Positions 13,780 through 20,027 of a stretch of 23,949 bases of DNA are shown here, in pieces; the first letter of the stretch is position 1, and each line of letters starts with the position of its first letter. The position numbers and the translations under genes were made by a program. Source of the DNA: a virus; IMG/VR virus record IMGVR_UViG_3300042868_003393, positions 1-23,949 of that record; one strand, written 5' to 3'. The notes under the pieces are model-generated. The model had not been told where the DNA came from. It was given only the letters and a program-made list of their open reading frames with translations, and did not search any database.

Positions 13780-14231
13780 CGAATTTCAGTGAACCCTTCA
13801 GCCTCGGTTGGCATTTGAAAACCACGGATCATGCTTTTCATAACCCCGTCTGGAATGTTCTTACCAGGACGACTTGCTAGTCGGCGTGACAACTCATCCT
13901 TGTCAGGTGTAGGGAATACAACCGCGACGTGTTCATAGTCTCGCAACATATTGAACTTACGAATACGGCTTTTCTCTGTCAGACTGGTTTGATCCCAAAT
14001 GATGTCCTTACCTTGTTCACGGGCACGAACAACTTTTTCTGCCATCAACATGACAGCAGTAGGCATGTAGTCATCAAAGACTTGATTGTAGGTAGTACCA
14101 CACTCTTTAGCATAGTCTTCTACGAACTCATCCGTAGAAACAACAACACAATCCTTGGTCCAGTCTTGATTCTTGATCCAAGTACTTTTGCCTGAGCCTG
14201 GCACTCCGATCAGTTGATAACACTTTGCCAT
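13770..14231 (-). CDS. Polynucleotide kinase-like P-loop kinase (kinase domain only)
   Basis: 153 aa from ATG 14231 with AGGAG before it. Walker A GVPGSGKST (9-17), a DEF acid near 34-36 matching the T4 Pnk general base, WDQTSL (79-84), and R116-R121 with SRRLASRPGKNIPDGVM matching the T4 Pnk lid that binds phosphate. T4 Pnk phosphorylates 5'-OH RNA or DNA ends; its C-terminal 3'-phosphatase domain is absent here. It shares an operon with the metallophosphoesterase and the Cys phosphatase, which could supply the missing phosphatase step. Confidence 0.78.
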   Translation of the reverse strand: MAKCYQLIGVPGSGKSTWIKNQDWTKDCVVVSTDEFVEDYAKECGTTYNQVFDDYMPTAVMLMAEKVVRAREQGKDIIWDQTSLTEKSRIRKFNMLRDYEHVAVVFPTPDKDELSRRLASRPGKNIPDGVMKSMIRGFQMPTEAEGFTEIRVV

Positions 14232-14347
14232 TATTCTTCTCCTGTACAATAAGCAACTTTACACAACGTCCAGTCTTGTCGATAATCATTATCGTTAGTT
14301 GTGCTAGTTTGTATTACACAAACTAAAATTGCGATTAATAAAATCAT
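14231..14347 (-). CDS. Membrane micropeptide (38 aa)
   Basis: MILLIAILVCVIQTS... then a polar tail (TTNDNDYRQDWTLCKVAYCTGEE). The hydrophobic N-terminus is a signal anchor or single membrane segment; two Cys in the tail could form a disulphide outside. Coupled to the kinase gene by TAATG. Confidence 0.6.
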   Translation of the reverse strand: MILLIAILVCVIQTSTTNDNDYRQDWTLCKVAYCTGEE

Positions 14348-14348
14348 T

Positions 14349-14891
14349 TCAGTGGTGAGACTTAATCTCACCTTTCAATGCGTCTTGAATCATCATGTCC
14401 AAGTTGCTAACAACTCGACCAGTAGCGTCAAACGCTACATCACGACAACGATACTTTTCCATGCCAGTCTTTGCACCATGAACGTGTCCATAGAAGTGAA
14501 CACTACCACGATGCATTTGGTCCCATTCTAAAATAGGATAGTGCAACATAATCACAGTTGTGCCATCATGATTGTAGCGCAAATATTGATGAACCTCTTT
14601 GAACTCAGCACGGAAGCTAGGGTCGTTCAACAGTTTCCGATCATGGTTACCCTCAATCAGAATCTTAGTGCCGTTCAATCTACGCAAAATTGCTACTGCA
14701 TCTTTGGCTGGCAAGAATGCAAAGTCACCAAGAATGAATGTTTCATCTTCTGGAGCAACATCACGGTTCCATTCACTAATCATTTGCTCACGCATGTGAG
14801 CCACATCAATGAAGCCTGCCCGTGTTACCGGACAAAACTTCATGATGTTTGCGTGACCAAAATGCAGGTCACTTGTAATCCACTTTTTCAT
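14349..14891 (-). CDS. Calcineurin-like metallophosphoesterase
   Basis: 180 aa. The motifs are complete: DLHFGH (Asp8, His10), GD at 55-56, GNHD (81-84), LHYP with His117, GHVHG (135-139). This binuclear-metal fold hydrolyses phosphomono- or diesters. It is the shortest form, like phage-encoded esterases related to YfcE or 2',3'-cyclic phosphodiesterases; substrate unknown. Position in the kinase operon hints at removing a 3' or 2',3'-cyclic phosphate from RNA ends; that is inference. Confidence 0.8.
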   Translation of the reverse strand: MKKWITSDLHFGHANIMKFCPVTRAGFIDVAHMREQMISEWNRDVAPEDETFILGDFAFLPAKDAVAILRRLNGTKILIEGNHDRKLLNDPSFRAEFKEVHQYLRYNHDGTTVIMLHYPILEWDQMHRGSVHFYGHVHGAKTGMEKYRCRDVAFDATGRVVSNLDMMIQDALKGEIKSHH

Positions 14892-15103
14892 TTCTTTTTA
14901 CCAATCTTTGATACAACATCAGCCTTACTTTGTTGCAGTTGGGCACGGAATCTACGGTAGACTCGCAGTGCGGCAACTGCCATAGGGTCTTCTGGTCGTG
15001 CTTCCAACTCCGCAATACGGGCATCTAATTCAGCTTCTTTAGCACGATGACGTTCAACATCGGCTTTGAGACCTTTAGCTTCTTGCCAAAAGAATTTCAA
15101 CAT
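14888..15103 (-). CDS. Coiled-coil protein (71 aa)
   Basis: MLKFFWQEAKGLKADVERHRAKEAELDARIAELEARPED...: heptad-like A/E/L/R repeats between about 10 and 38 indicate a coiled coil. ATGA overlap with the phosphoesterase. Could be an oligomerising partner; function unknown. Confidence 0.6.
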   Translation of the reverse strand: MLKFFWQEAKGLKADVERHRAKEAELDARIAELEARPEDPMAVAALRVYRRFRAQLQQSKADVVSKIGKKK

Positions 15104-15119
15104 ATCGTGCTCCTTTCAA

Positions 15120-15335
15120 TTAAACTCGTTCCTTCTTTATTCGTCCGATACGTGCAGACTTGTCCCAGTCGTACTTTACTCCGTCTGGACACTTGCCGTC
15201 TACTACGCTATCAACACCGAATATGCCACATACTTCAAAGTCTGGACCACTGATAGTCACAAACTCATTTAATGACTTAGCATGAGCCATGGCTTCAACT
15301 AAGTCTACAAATTCTAATTCTTTTACTTTAAACAT
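15120..15335 (-). CDS. Small phage protein (71 aa)
   Basis: MFKVKELEFVDLVEAMAHAKSLNEFVTI...PDFEVCGIFGVDSVVDGKCPDGVKYDWDKSARIGR. Start ATG 15335 follows AGGAATA and overlaps the phosphatase stop. The pattern 'G.FGVDSV..GKCPDGV.YDW.KSARIGR' resembles short phage proteins of unknown function. Confidence 0.65.
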   Translation of the reverse strand: MFKVKELEFVDLVEAMAHAKSLNEFVTISGPDFEVCGIFGVDSVVDGKCPDGVKYDWDKSARIGRIKKERV

Positions 15336-15795
15336 CAATATTCCTAAAAGTTCGCCAATCATCAATGTTCGGCTTTTCATCTTCATCATATGTCCAACCC
15401 AGTGCCTTCATCATACGATGCTTGACCAATAAGTTTGGACTGCGAAATCTACCAGTGTCATCAAAACCCATCATGACACCTACCTCACAAACTGCACCAC
15501 TACGACATATACCAGCAAAGCAATGAACAACCACGTTCATTCTGTTATCCTTTGCATGTTGCAGTAGTCTAACCAATTCGTTTGCTTGTTCTTGGCTACA
15601 ACGCATTGCCTCGTCAAGAACAATATCATTCTTTTCCACATCCAAGAATTCAAAATTGTGAATCTCTTTGAACTTGTGAGCAGGAGTTGGTCTCCAACTT
15701 GCCGGGTCAACAATGCTAATCAGCATACTATTCTCGCCGGCTTCATGATGGAACCTAGTAGGTATATCTGCTGCCGCTACATTTTCAATCCACAT
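15328..15795 (-). CDS. Dual-specificity/tyrosine phosphatase-like protein
   Basis: 155 aa from ATG 15795 (GGAG upstream). Residues 91-99 HCFAGICRS give the HCx5R(S/T) P-loop of Cys-based phosphatases: Cys92 nucleophile and Arg98 phosphate binder. An upstream Asp (around DVEKNDIVLDEA) may be the general acid. The family removes phosphate from Tyr/Ser/Thr, phosphoinositides or RNA 5' triphosphates. Its size fits a minimal DSP. It leads the operon that contains the phosphoesterase and the kinase. Confidence 0.8.
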   Translation of the reverse strand: MWIENVAAADIPTRFHHEAGENSMLISIVDPASWRPTPAHKFKEIHNFEFLDVEKNDIVLDEAMRCSQEQANELVRLLQHAKDNRMNVVVHCFAGICRSGAVCEVGVMMGFDDTGRFRSPNLLVKHRMMKALGWTYDEDEKPNIDDWRTFRNIDV

Positions 15796-15814
15796 TTTTA
15801 TTCTCCAATAGTGT

Positions 15815-15843
15815 ATTATATTACTTTTTGGATTTATTGTCAA
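15815..15843 (-). promoter_or_regulatory. Sigma70-type promoter
   Basis: Minus strand TTGACA, 17-base spacer (ATAAATCC...), TATAAT; the TGA of the -35 is the stop codon of the methyltransferase gene. Drives the phosphatase/kinase operon. Confidence 0.9.
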
Positions 15844-16394
15844 GCGATGCCTATCACCATGAAACGATTAAAAGTAATACTTGAGTAGTCAAATTTTTTA
15901 GTGCCCGTAAATAGAATTTTTGAGAAAGGGTATCCACTCAAAAAGGCTGACATTGTAGGACTGGGTTGTTTGATAAACCAGGGATCATTTGGATCAGTTA
16001 CATCACTTGATTGTAGACACACCAATGTACCTTTAGTAATGTTGTTGAACCATTTTTTAGTATTCATGTGTTCAACGCTACAATTAATTATAACATTAGG
16101 TCCTTCAAGATTATAAGTAGATGCATCGCCCTCCGCATTAGATAATTTTCTCTCAATTATCCATGCTTCACATAGTTTATCCGCAGTTTGAATAGCATTG
16201 TTATCAATATCTATTCCACGTATGTTATCATACAATCGGCGATTGCGAATCAGCATCATTGAACCTAGTGTGTTGTACCAACTACCTAGTATAAAAACAT
16301 TGGCGTTCTTAGGTATATAAGGTTCTAATGTTTCGCACAGCCATAGCTTACTCATTGTTTGGCTATGCGAGAATGCTGTTAAATCTATGTTCAT
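15840..16394 (-). CDS. Class I SAM methyltransferase-like protein
   Basis: 184 aa. The order NVFILGSWYNTLG (SAM-binding loop, 33-45), IRGIDIDNNAIQTADKLC (acidic residue for ribose, 58-75) and PNVIINCSVEHM (motif IV, 99-110) fits a Rossmann methyltransferase, though the loop lacks the typical GxGxG. Substrate unknown. The upstream -10-like ATAATAAATA suggests late expression. Its stop codon forms part of the next promoter's -35. Confidence 0.65.
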   Translation of the reverse strand: MNIDLTAFSHSQTMSKLWLCETLEPYIPKNANVFILGSWYNTLGSMMLIRNRRLYDNIRGIDIDNNAIQTADKLCEAWIIERKLSNAEGDASTYNLEGPNVIINCSVEHMNTKKWFNNITKGTLVCLQSSDVTDPNDPWFIKQPSPTMSAFLSGYPFSKILFTGTKKFDYSSITFNRFMVIGIA

Positions 16395-16635
16395 GTGTTA
16401 TTTATTATGTATTCTGGTCCAGATATAGGAATGACCGGTCACTCTCACCACAAGAGCCCCGGTCTAAGTTGTTACACTGTCCACGTTCTTTTCTATTTAG
16501 ACGGGATAGCGTCCCCGCCTTTGTGATTTCTCAAGTCGCCCTTAAATAGAGCCTTGCGGTATATCCAATGCACCGTGTAGTTATCGTTACTACAATTACG
16601 CACTTCATTAACGTAGAAGTGTAACCCGGGTTTTC
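16395..16635 (-). ncRNA. Hairpin-rich noncoding gap downstream of the Ro gene
   Basis: Between the Ro stop and the methyltransferase start. Plus-strand coordinates of perfect stems: CACTTC/GAAGTG (16601-16606 / 16616-16621), TGTAGT/ACTACA (16576-16581 / 16589-16594), GGGA/TCCC (16503-16506 / 16512-16515), and a long arm GACCGG/CCGGTC (16433-16438 / 16459-16464) with an inner CTCT/AGAG. Its base composition is more GC-rich than its neighbours. A minus-strand frame of about 58 codons without ATG crosses part of it, so a protein fragment cannot be excluded. Could be a Ro 3'UTR structure or a free RNA. Confidence 0.4.
16399..16406 (-). promoter_or_regulatory. Possible late promoter (AATAAATA)
   Basis: AATAAATA followed by ACAC and ATG (16394) on the minus strand; one mismatch to TATAAATA and spacing one base shorter than the others. 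Weak. Confidence 0.35.
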
Positions 16636-18063
16636 TTAAGAAAGATCGTAACGATCCTTCATGACTGTCTTCAACATGATAGCTTCTGGTGTGAAGTCTT
16701 CCAAGTCACCTGACAGTACAGATGTTGCTACAGCAGGGCTGAAGCCAGAGACAAGAGCGGTACCACTCTTATCGAACTTGACAGGGGTGTTGCCGTAAGC
16801 GGCATTCAAGTTCCAGAACACAACTTTAGGAAGAGTGTAACCTGCTTCGCTAAACTTGCGCGCCATCATCTTGATTGCTGATTCATCCTTGCCATCAACA
16901 GCTCCGTCGAACTGCATGTCAGAGAAGATAACAAGAGTTTCAGGCATTTCTGCTTGTGGAACCTTGTTAGCAACTGCGGTCTTGAGGATCAAGTCAAAAG
17001 CCGCATTCAAGTTGGTGTTAGCAACTTCGCCAGTGTTCATTTGGTCAATCTTTTGATTGATGTTACCCTTCAAGTTGACCAACTTAGGAGAGCGACTGAA
17101 TGTTAGGAAACAATCAGCGAACTTACCCTTGTTCTTGTCAGCAAAGTACAAGCCAAGAGACAGAGCAATATCTAGACAGGTCAAGCCTGACTTAGAATTG
17201 TAACCACCTGCTGGGCAAGTCATTGAACCTGACGAGTCAACCATTGGCAACACGTTAGCGTCACCGATGTAGTTAGGCAATGCATCCCATTGGGCTTGCA
17301 ATGCATCCAACTCAGTCTTAGACATGCTAGAACGGTTGTACTTATTGATAGCACCCTTCAATACATCGTAGGGGAACACTGCGCCTGCGTTAATCTTAAC
17401 GCCTGCTTCACCATTAACCAACTTAGTTACGTATTCAGCGTAAGTTGTGCCATTACGGCCAAACGCCTTCTTGTAACGTGCATGTGCCACTGAAGGAACA
17501 TGACTGTAGTTGATGTTATCCCAGTCCTTAGCACACATTTGTGTTTCCACAACGTTAGTCAAAGTTACCAATGACTTACGGTATTGCTTAGGAGTCATTC
17601 CGAAGAACTCACGGATTTCACGTGCGACTTCACCCTTACGAGGAGTCCACTTTGCCGCAAGACCGTTACGTGCGCGGAGCGCATCGCCAAGCATAGTGTA
17701 TGCCTTCGCCTTCACAGGTTGAGTCTTAAACACTAGCAAGTCATCGTAACGACCGATTTCTGGGATCTTTGCCATCAAACGCATAGCGTCTTCTGGCGCA
17801 TTCTTTTCTAGATAGACAAGAATGTCACGGAACACTTGACGTTCACCGGAACCACCACGGGCATCACGTGCCCACTGTGCAATACGCAGTGCGAGGTCAA
17901 TGTTTTCAGCGTATGCCGCAACGAATGCGGGTACGATATCTTTACCACGGCTTGCGCCGATGTTATAAAACAAGTCAACACATGCGTTAGCACTTGACTT
18001 GCGAGCCTTCATACCGTTAGTGGTACGAACTTCTTGGTTCTTGATTGCTTCTGCGAATTGCAT
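16636..18063 (-). CDS. Ro60/TROVE-vWA RNA-binding protein
   Basis: 475 aa. N-terminal TROVE-like HEAT-repeat ring (about 1-270) with the family signature ARDARGGSGERQVFRDIL (65-82) and IPEIGRYDDLLVF (103-115); C-terminal von Willebrand A domain with a complete MIDAS: LPMVDSSGSM (DxSxS), a Thr in GEVANTNLNAAF and Asp in VIFSDMQFD. Ro proteins hold Y RNAs on the outer surface and misfolded RNA ends in the ring. Bacterial Ro works with PNPase and lies next to Y RNA genes. Here it is flanked by structured noncoding segments and has a structured 5' leader. Start has AAAGGAAC upstream. Confidence 0.88.
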   Translation of the reverse strand: MQFAEAIKNQEVRTTNGMKARKSSANACVDLFYNIGASRGKDIVPAFVAAYAENIDLALRIAQWARDARGGSGERQVFRDILVYLEKNAPEDAMRLMAKIPEIGRYDDLLVFKTQPVKAKAYTMLGDALRARNGLAAKWTPRKGEVAREIREFFGMTPKQYRKSLVTLTNVVETQMCAKDWDNINYSHVPSVAHARYKKAFGRNGTTYAEYVTKLVNGEAGVKINAGAVFPYDVLKGAINKYNRSSMSKTELDALQAQWDALPNYIGDANVLPMVDSSGSMTCPAGGYNSKSGLTCLDIALSLGLYFADKNKGKFADCFLTFSRSPKLVNLKGNINQKIDQMNTGEVANTNLNAAFDLILKTAVANKVPQAEMPETLVIFSDMQFDGAVDGKDESAIKMMARKFSEAGYTLPKVVFWNLNAAYGNTPVKFDKSGTALVSGFSPAVATSVLSGDLEDFTPEAIMLKTVMKDRYDLS

Positions 18064-18091
18064 TATAGTTCCTTTCTATGTGATTTGCAAC

Positions 18092-18144
18092 AGGATGCGC
18101 TTTTTTACTATTATGAAAAGTATTAAAGTTGCTGAATGCATCCT
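18092..18144 (-). ncRNA. Structured element copy 1 in the Ro 5' leader
   Basis: Minus strand AGGATGC (18144-18138) pairs with GCATCCT (18098-18092); between them lies ATTCAGCAA followed by an inner hairpin TACT/AGTA. The predicted +1 of the promoter at 18153 is about two bases before the stem, so the element is the very 5' end of the Ro mRNA. Related copies at 18225-18372 and 23073-23127. Confidence 0.7.
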
Positions 18145-18152
18145 AAAAAATA

Positions 18153-18181
18153 ATTATAGCACACGTTCGACTAAATTTCAA
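18153..18181 (-). promoter_or_regulatory. Sigma70-type promoter of the Ro gene
   Basis: Minus strand TTGAAA, 17-base spacer ending GTGTGC, TATAAT. Predicted +1 near 18146, giving an 80-base leader before ATG 18063. Confidence 0.8.
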
Positions 18182-18224
18182 CTCCCTTTGGGCAGTTCTG
18201 TTAGTTGTAGTGCTAAAAAGTAAC

Positions 18225-18372
18225 AGGATCGTTGTTGACTGCTTTTTGAATAGGGCCATCACTCCTATTGCGATAGAAGTATTTCAATAGTTACCTTCAA
18301 CGTCCGTAGACTCCAATAACTACCATACATTCCACCAGTTCCAATAAAGTTAATTATTGCTGAGCCGATCCT
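18225..18372 (-). repeat. Structured element copy 3 (expanded)
   Basis: Minus strand TTTTTAGGATCG, then GCTCAGCAA, and about 130 bases later CGATCCTGTTA. Same frame as the copies at 18092 and 23073, but the two inner pairs of the closing stem are swapped (TCG/CGA instead of TGC/GCA), keeping the pairing. The inner part is a multi-hairpin domain instead of one small hairpin. Confidence 0.65.
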
Positions 18373-18640
18373 AAAAATTCTTTAACGGGATGTCCGGAGA
18401 ACGTAATTTTATTTTCTGGTTCTACTGTTAACTCCTAGAACCCTATCAACAATTCATGTTGACTATTTTGTATTGTGTCTGTACAAACATCATAGAATGT
18501 CTTTCCATTCTGTCGTCCATTCCTTGAATGTCTAGTTTCCTAGAACAGTATTTCTACTGTGTCCTACGACCACTTTCTATGGCATTAACTTTAGTATTGT
18601 TTTAGTATGCTGAAATCATCCCTGATTTATTAGCTTCAAT
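18225..18640 (-). ncRNA. Large structured noncoding RNA (~415 nt)
   Basis: No gene is possible here in any frame beyond fragments. On the minus strand there are at least nine perfect hairpins. They include AAATCA-GGGA-TGATTT (18613-18628), ACAGTA-GAAA-TACTGT (18545-18560) and CTAG-GAAA-CTAG (18532-18543). Others are CATTC/GAATG (18518-18530), AGAATG/CATTCT (18494-18511), TCAACA/TGTTGA (18446-18462), GGTTCTA/TAGAACC (18418-18442) and CTTCTAT-CGCA-ATAGGAG (18262-18279). Loops of GNRA type occur only when read on the minus strand. A promoter at 18647 starts it; its 3' domain is element copy 3. Size and tRNA-side location resemble the large ornate RNAs (ROOL, GOLLD) of phages; class membership is unproven. 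Confidence 0.65.
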
Positions 18641-18675
18641 ACATGTATTGTATAACAAAATTGCGTTATCGTCAA
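18637..18675 (-). promoter_or_regulatory. Promoter with palindromic operator, drives the large ncRNA
   Basis: Minus strand TTGACG (18675-18670), 17-base spacer, TACAAT (18652-18647), with CAATACATGTATTG (18637-18650) over -10 and +1, as at 531 and 21498. Predicted +1 near 18640. Confidence 0.82.
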
Positions 18676-18791
18676 TACATTTTGGGTAAACATGTTAGGT
18701 TGTCCTCGTCCCTAACTTTGCGACAATTTGTTTTAGGTTTTTGTATTACTACGGATTCGCTTTACCTTAAACCGCAAAAGGATTTAAACTT
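18676..18791. other. Noncoding gap between promoter and tRNA-Ser
   Basis: No gene. Contains a perfect GTTAGG/CCTAAC hairpin (18693-18698 / 18710-18715) in the part that a tRNA-operon transcript would reach after tRNA-Ser(GGA). Without a U-run it may be an RNA processing or pausing site rather than a terminator. Confidence 0.4.
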
Positions 18792-18881
18792 TGGCAGTGA
18801 GTTAGGGATTCGAACCCTAGTGCCGTTTACACGACCATCACCTTTCCAAGATGCGCCCTTAAGCCACTCGGGCAACTCACT
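18792..18881 (-). tRNA. tRNA-Ser (GGA)
   Basis: Cloverleaf with acceptor AGTGAGT/ACTCACT, anticodon loop TTGGAAA (anticodon GGA), a long class II variable arm, T-loop TTCGAAT, discriminator G and encoded CCA. Anticodon stem has one mismatch at its base. Reads UCC/UCU. Confidence 0.9.
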
Positions 18882-18885
18882 ATGT

Positions 18886-18975
18886 TGGCGGAAGCGGTGA
18901 GATTCGAACTCACGGGACGCTTTCACGTCCGGCGGTTTTCAAGACCGCTGCCATAGACCACTCGGCCACGCTTCC
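18886..18975 (-). tRNA. tRNA-Ser (TGA)
   Basis: Acceptor GGAAGCG/CGCTTCC, loop CTTGAAA (anticodon TGA), long variable arm (GGACGTGAAAGCGTCC), T-loop TTCGAAT, discriminator G and encoded CCA. Four bases separate it from the other tRNA-Ser. Confidence 0.95.
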
Positions 18976-18977
18976 GT

Positions 18978-18985
18978 TATAAATA
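18978..18985 (+). promoter_or_regulatory. T4-like late promoter
   Basis: TATAAATA, then TACTT and ATG at 18991; predicted +1 at the start codon. Confidence 0.65.
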
Positions 18986-18990
18986 TACTT

Positions 18991-19155
18991 ATGCATACCT
19001 ATGACGCTATCACAAAAACAGGATTGATAATCCATTTGTCCATGAGTACAGATAACACAGGATATATATTAGTATATGATTTAGTTGATATAAAGGTGTC
19101 AATGAAATTCTTCACTGATGTTAATTCAGCGTTAGAATTTATTCACTCATTATAA
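18991..19155 (+). CDS. Small late gene antisense to the tRNA operon (54 aa)
   Basis: MHTYDAITKTGLIIHLSMSTDNTGYILVYDLVDIKVSMKFFTDVNSALEFIHSL in a beta-beta-alpha pattern. It fills exactly the gap between tRNA-Ser(TGA) and tRNA-Trp, on the opposite strand, and has its own late promoter 5 bases before the ATG with no Shine-Dalgarno site. Function unknown; AT-rich like the other plus-strand genes. Confidence 0.65.
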   Translation: MHTYDAITKTGLIIHLSMSTDNTGYILVYDLVDIKVSMKFFTDVNSALEFIHSL

Positions 19156-19157
19156 TT

Positions 19158-19231
19158 TGGCATCCCCCTAGGGACTCGAACCCCAACGAACGGTTTTGGA
19201 GACCGCTATGCTGCCATTACATCAGAGAGAT
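19158..19231 (-). tRNA. tRNA-Trp (CCA)
   Basis: Acceptor ATCTCTC/GGGGGAT with several G-U pairs, anticodon loop CTCCAAA (anticodon CCA), T-loop TTCGAGT, discriminator G, encoded CCA. Confidence 0.9.
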
Positions 19232-19238
19232 ATGTATA

Positions 19239-19463
19239 TTATCTGCTTCTACCGATTCTCTTTAGATATTCTCTGCCGACAAAGCCGGCTTCGATTTCCT
19301 GAAGTGCAGTGACAGTGTGTCCTGCTTTAGTAGTAAGTTTTGATTTATGTCCGCGTTTCAATTCTCTCACTCTTTGAGAAGCGATTAAAACCAAATCAAA
19401 TCTGTTACCTACTTGATTTACTGCTTCTTCGCTAGTATAGCGAACTCTACTTTCTTGGGACAT
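19239..19463 (-). CDS. rpoZ: RNA polymerase omega subunit homologue
   Basis: 74 aa. RYTSEEAVNQVGNRFDLVLIASQRVRELKRGHKSKL...TVTALQEIEAGFV matches bacterial omega almost along its length (signature: 'VE.AV..VGNRFDLVL.AA.RAR.L..G', then 'K.T..AL.EI..G'). Omega binds beta-prime and helps assembly and ppGpp sensing. A phage copy could replace host omega or alter its ppGpp response. AAAGGAAAAC lies before the ATG. It sits between tRNA-Trp and tRNA-Gly and is likely co-transcribed. Confidence 0.85.
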   Translation of the reverse strand: MSQESRVRYTSEEAVNQVGNRFDLVLIASQRVRELKRGHKSKLTTKAGHTVTALQEIEAGFVGREYLKRIGRSR

Positions 19464-19480
19464 TGTTTTCCTTTAGTTTA

Positions 19481-19556
19481 TGGAGCGGGCAAAGAGACTC
19501 GAACTCTCGACATCTTCCTTGGCAAGGAAGTGCTCTACCAACTGAGCTATACCCGC
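19481..19556 (-). tRNA. tRNA-Gly (GCC)
   Basis: Acceptor GCGGGTA/TGCCCGC, loop TTGCCAA (anticodon GCC), T-loop TTCGAGT, discriminator T typical of tRNA-Gly, encoded CCA. Confidence 0.95.
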
Positions 19557-19564
19557 ATTTAATT

Positions 19565-19639
19565 TGGTACCTGGACACGGTTTCGAACCGCGGACCCTCT
19601 CCGTGTAAAGGAGACGCTCTACCCCTGAGCTATCCAGGC
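19565..19639 (-). tRNA. tRNA-Val (TAC)
   Basis: Acceptor GCCTGGA/TCCAGGT (G1-U72), anticodon stem TCTCC/GGAGA with loop TTTACAC (anticodon TAC), T-loop TTCGAAA, discriminator A, encoded CCA. Confidence 0.93.
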
Positions 19640-19652
19640 ATTGATATTCTAT

Positions 19653-19838
19653 TTAGCCACCTTGATCGGAGTCTTTAACATTTCCCCAATCAACTGTTTT
19701 ATTTTCTTCTGACATGTCAGGAAGAGGAGGGGGAACGTAAGGTTCTTTTGGTGGCTTCTTTCCAAAGATTGCATCCAAGTTGTCATTGTATGTAGACACC
19801 GGAACACTAAATGGGCGAGGGCGAGAACCTTTAGACAT
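19653..19838 (-). CDS. Small proline-rich phage protein (61 aa)
   Basis: MSKGSRPRPFSVPVSTYNDNLDAIFGKKPPKEPYVPPPLPDMSEE: a basic start, a short helix (YNDNLDAIFGKK) and a Pro-rich linker. The 'MSKGS.PRP.SV......F..IFGKK' pattern recurs in phage genomes. AAGGAAG before the ATG; coupled to the upstream gene by TAATG. Function unknown. Confidence 0.7.
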   Translation of the reverse strand: MSKGSRPRPFSVPVSTYNDNLDAIFGKKPPKEPYVPPPLPDMSEENKTVDWGNVKDSDQGG

Positions 19839-20005
19839 TACTTATCTTCCTTCTTACCGCGACCTTGGCGAGATTCACTCTTAGCAACTTCGACAAAGCT
19901 ACGAATGAATGCACCACGAACATGTGAATCACTGATTAGTGATGCCGCACGTTTTACTGATTTACTAACTTTGACTGCCTTAGCGTCATAACCTCTACAT
20001 GTCAT
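19838..20005 (-). CDS. Small basic phage protein (55 aa)
   Basis: MTCRGYDAKAVKVSKSVKRAASLISDSHVRGAFIRSFVEVAKSESRQ..., basic and helical, AAAGGAAG upstream. Charge suggests nucleic-acid binding. Lies between tRNA-Pro and the proline-rich gene. Confidence 0.65.
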   Translation of the reverse strand: MTCRGYDAKAVKVSKSVKRAASLISDSHVRGAFIRSFVEVAKSESRQGRGKKEDK

Positions 20006-20027
20006 ACTGTCTTCCTTTAGTTAAACT

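Noticed and set aside
16395-16635. A 58-codon minus-strand protein downstream of Ro
   Set aside because: It has no ATG, GTG or TTG start with a ribosome binding site in a credible place and runs through strong hairpins; kept only as an alternative.
18092-18144. Reading the Ro-leader element as a known riboswitch (preQ1 or NAD+ type)
   Set aside because: The conserved bases I know for those classes are not present; a class cannot be named without a covariance search.
18225-18640. Y RNA with the canonical Ro-binding helix
   Set aside because: The conserved GAUGG/CUUCGG-type strands of metazoan Y RNAs are not visible, so I only propose it as a functional analogue.
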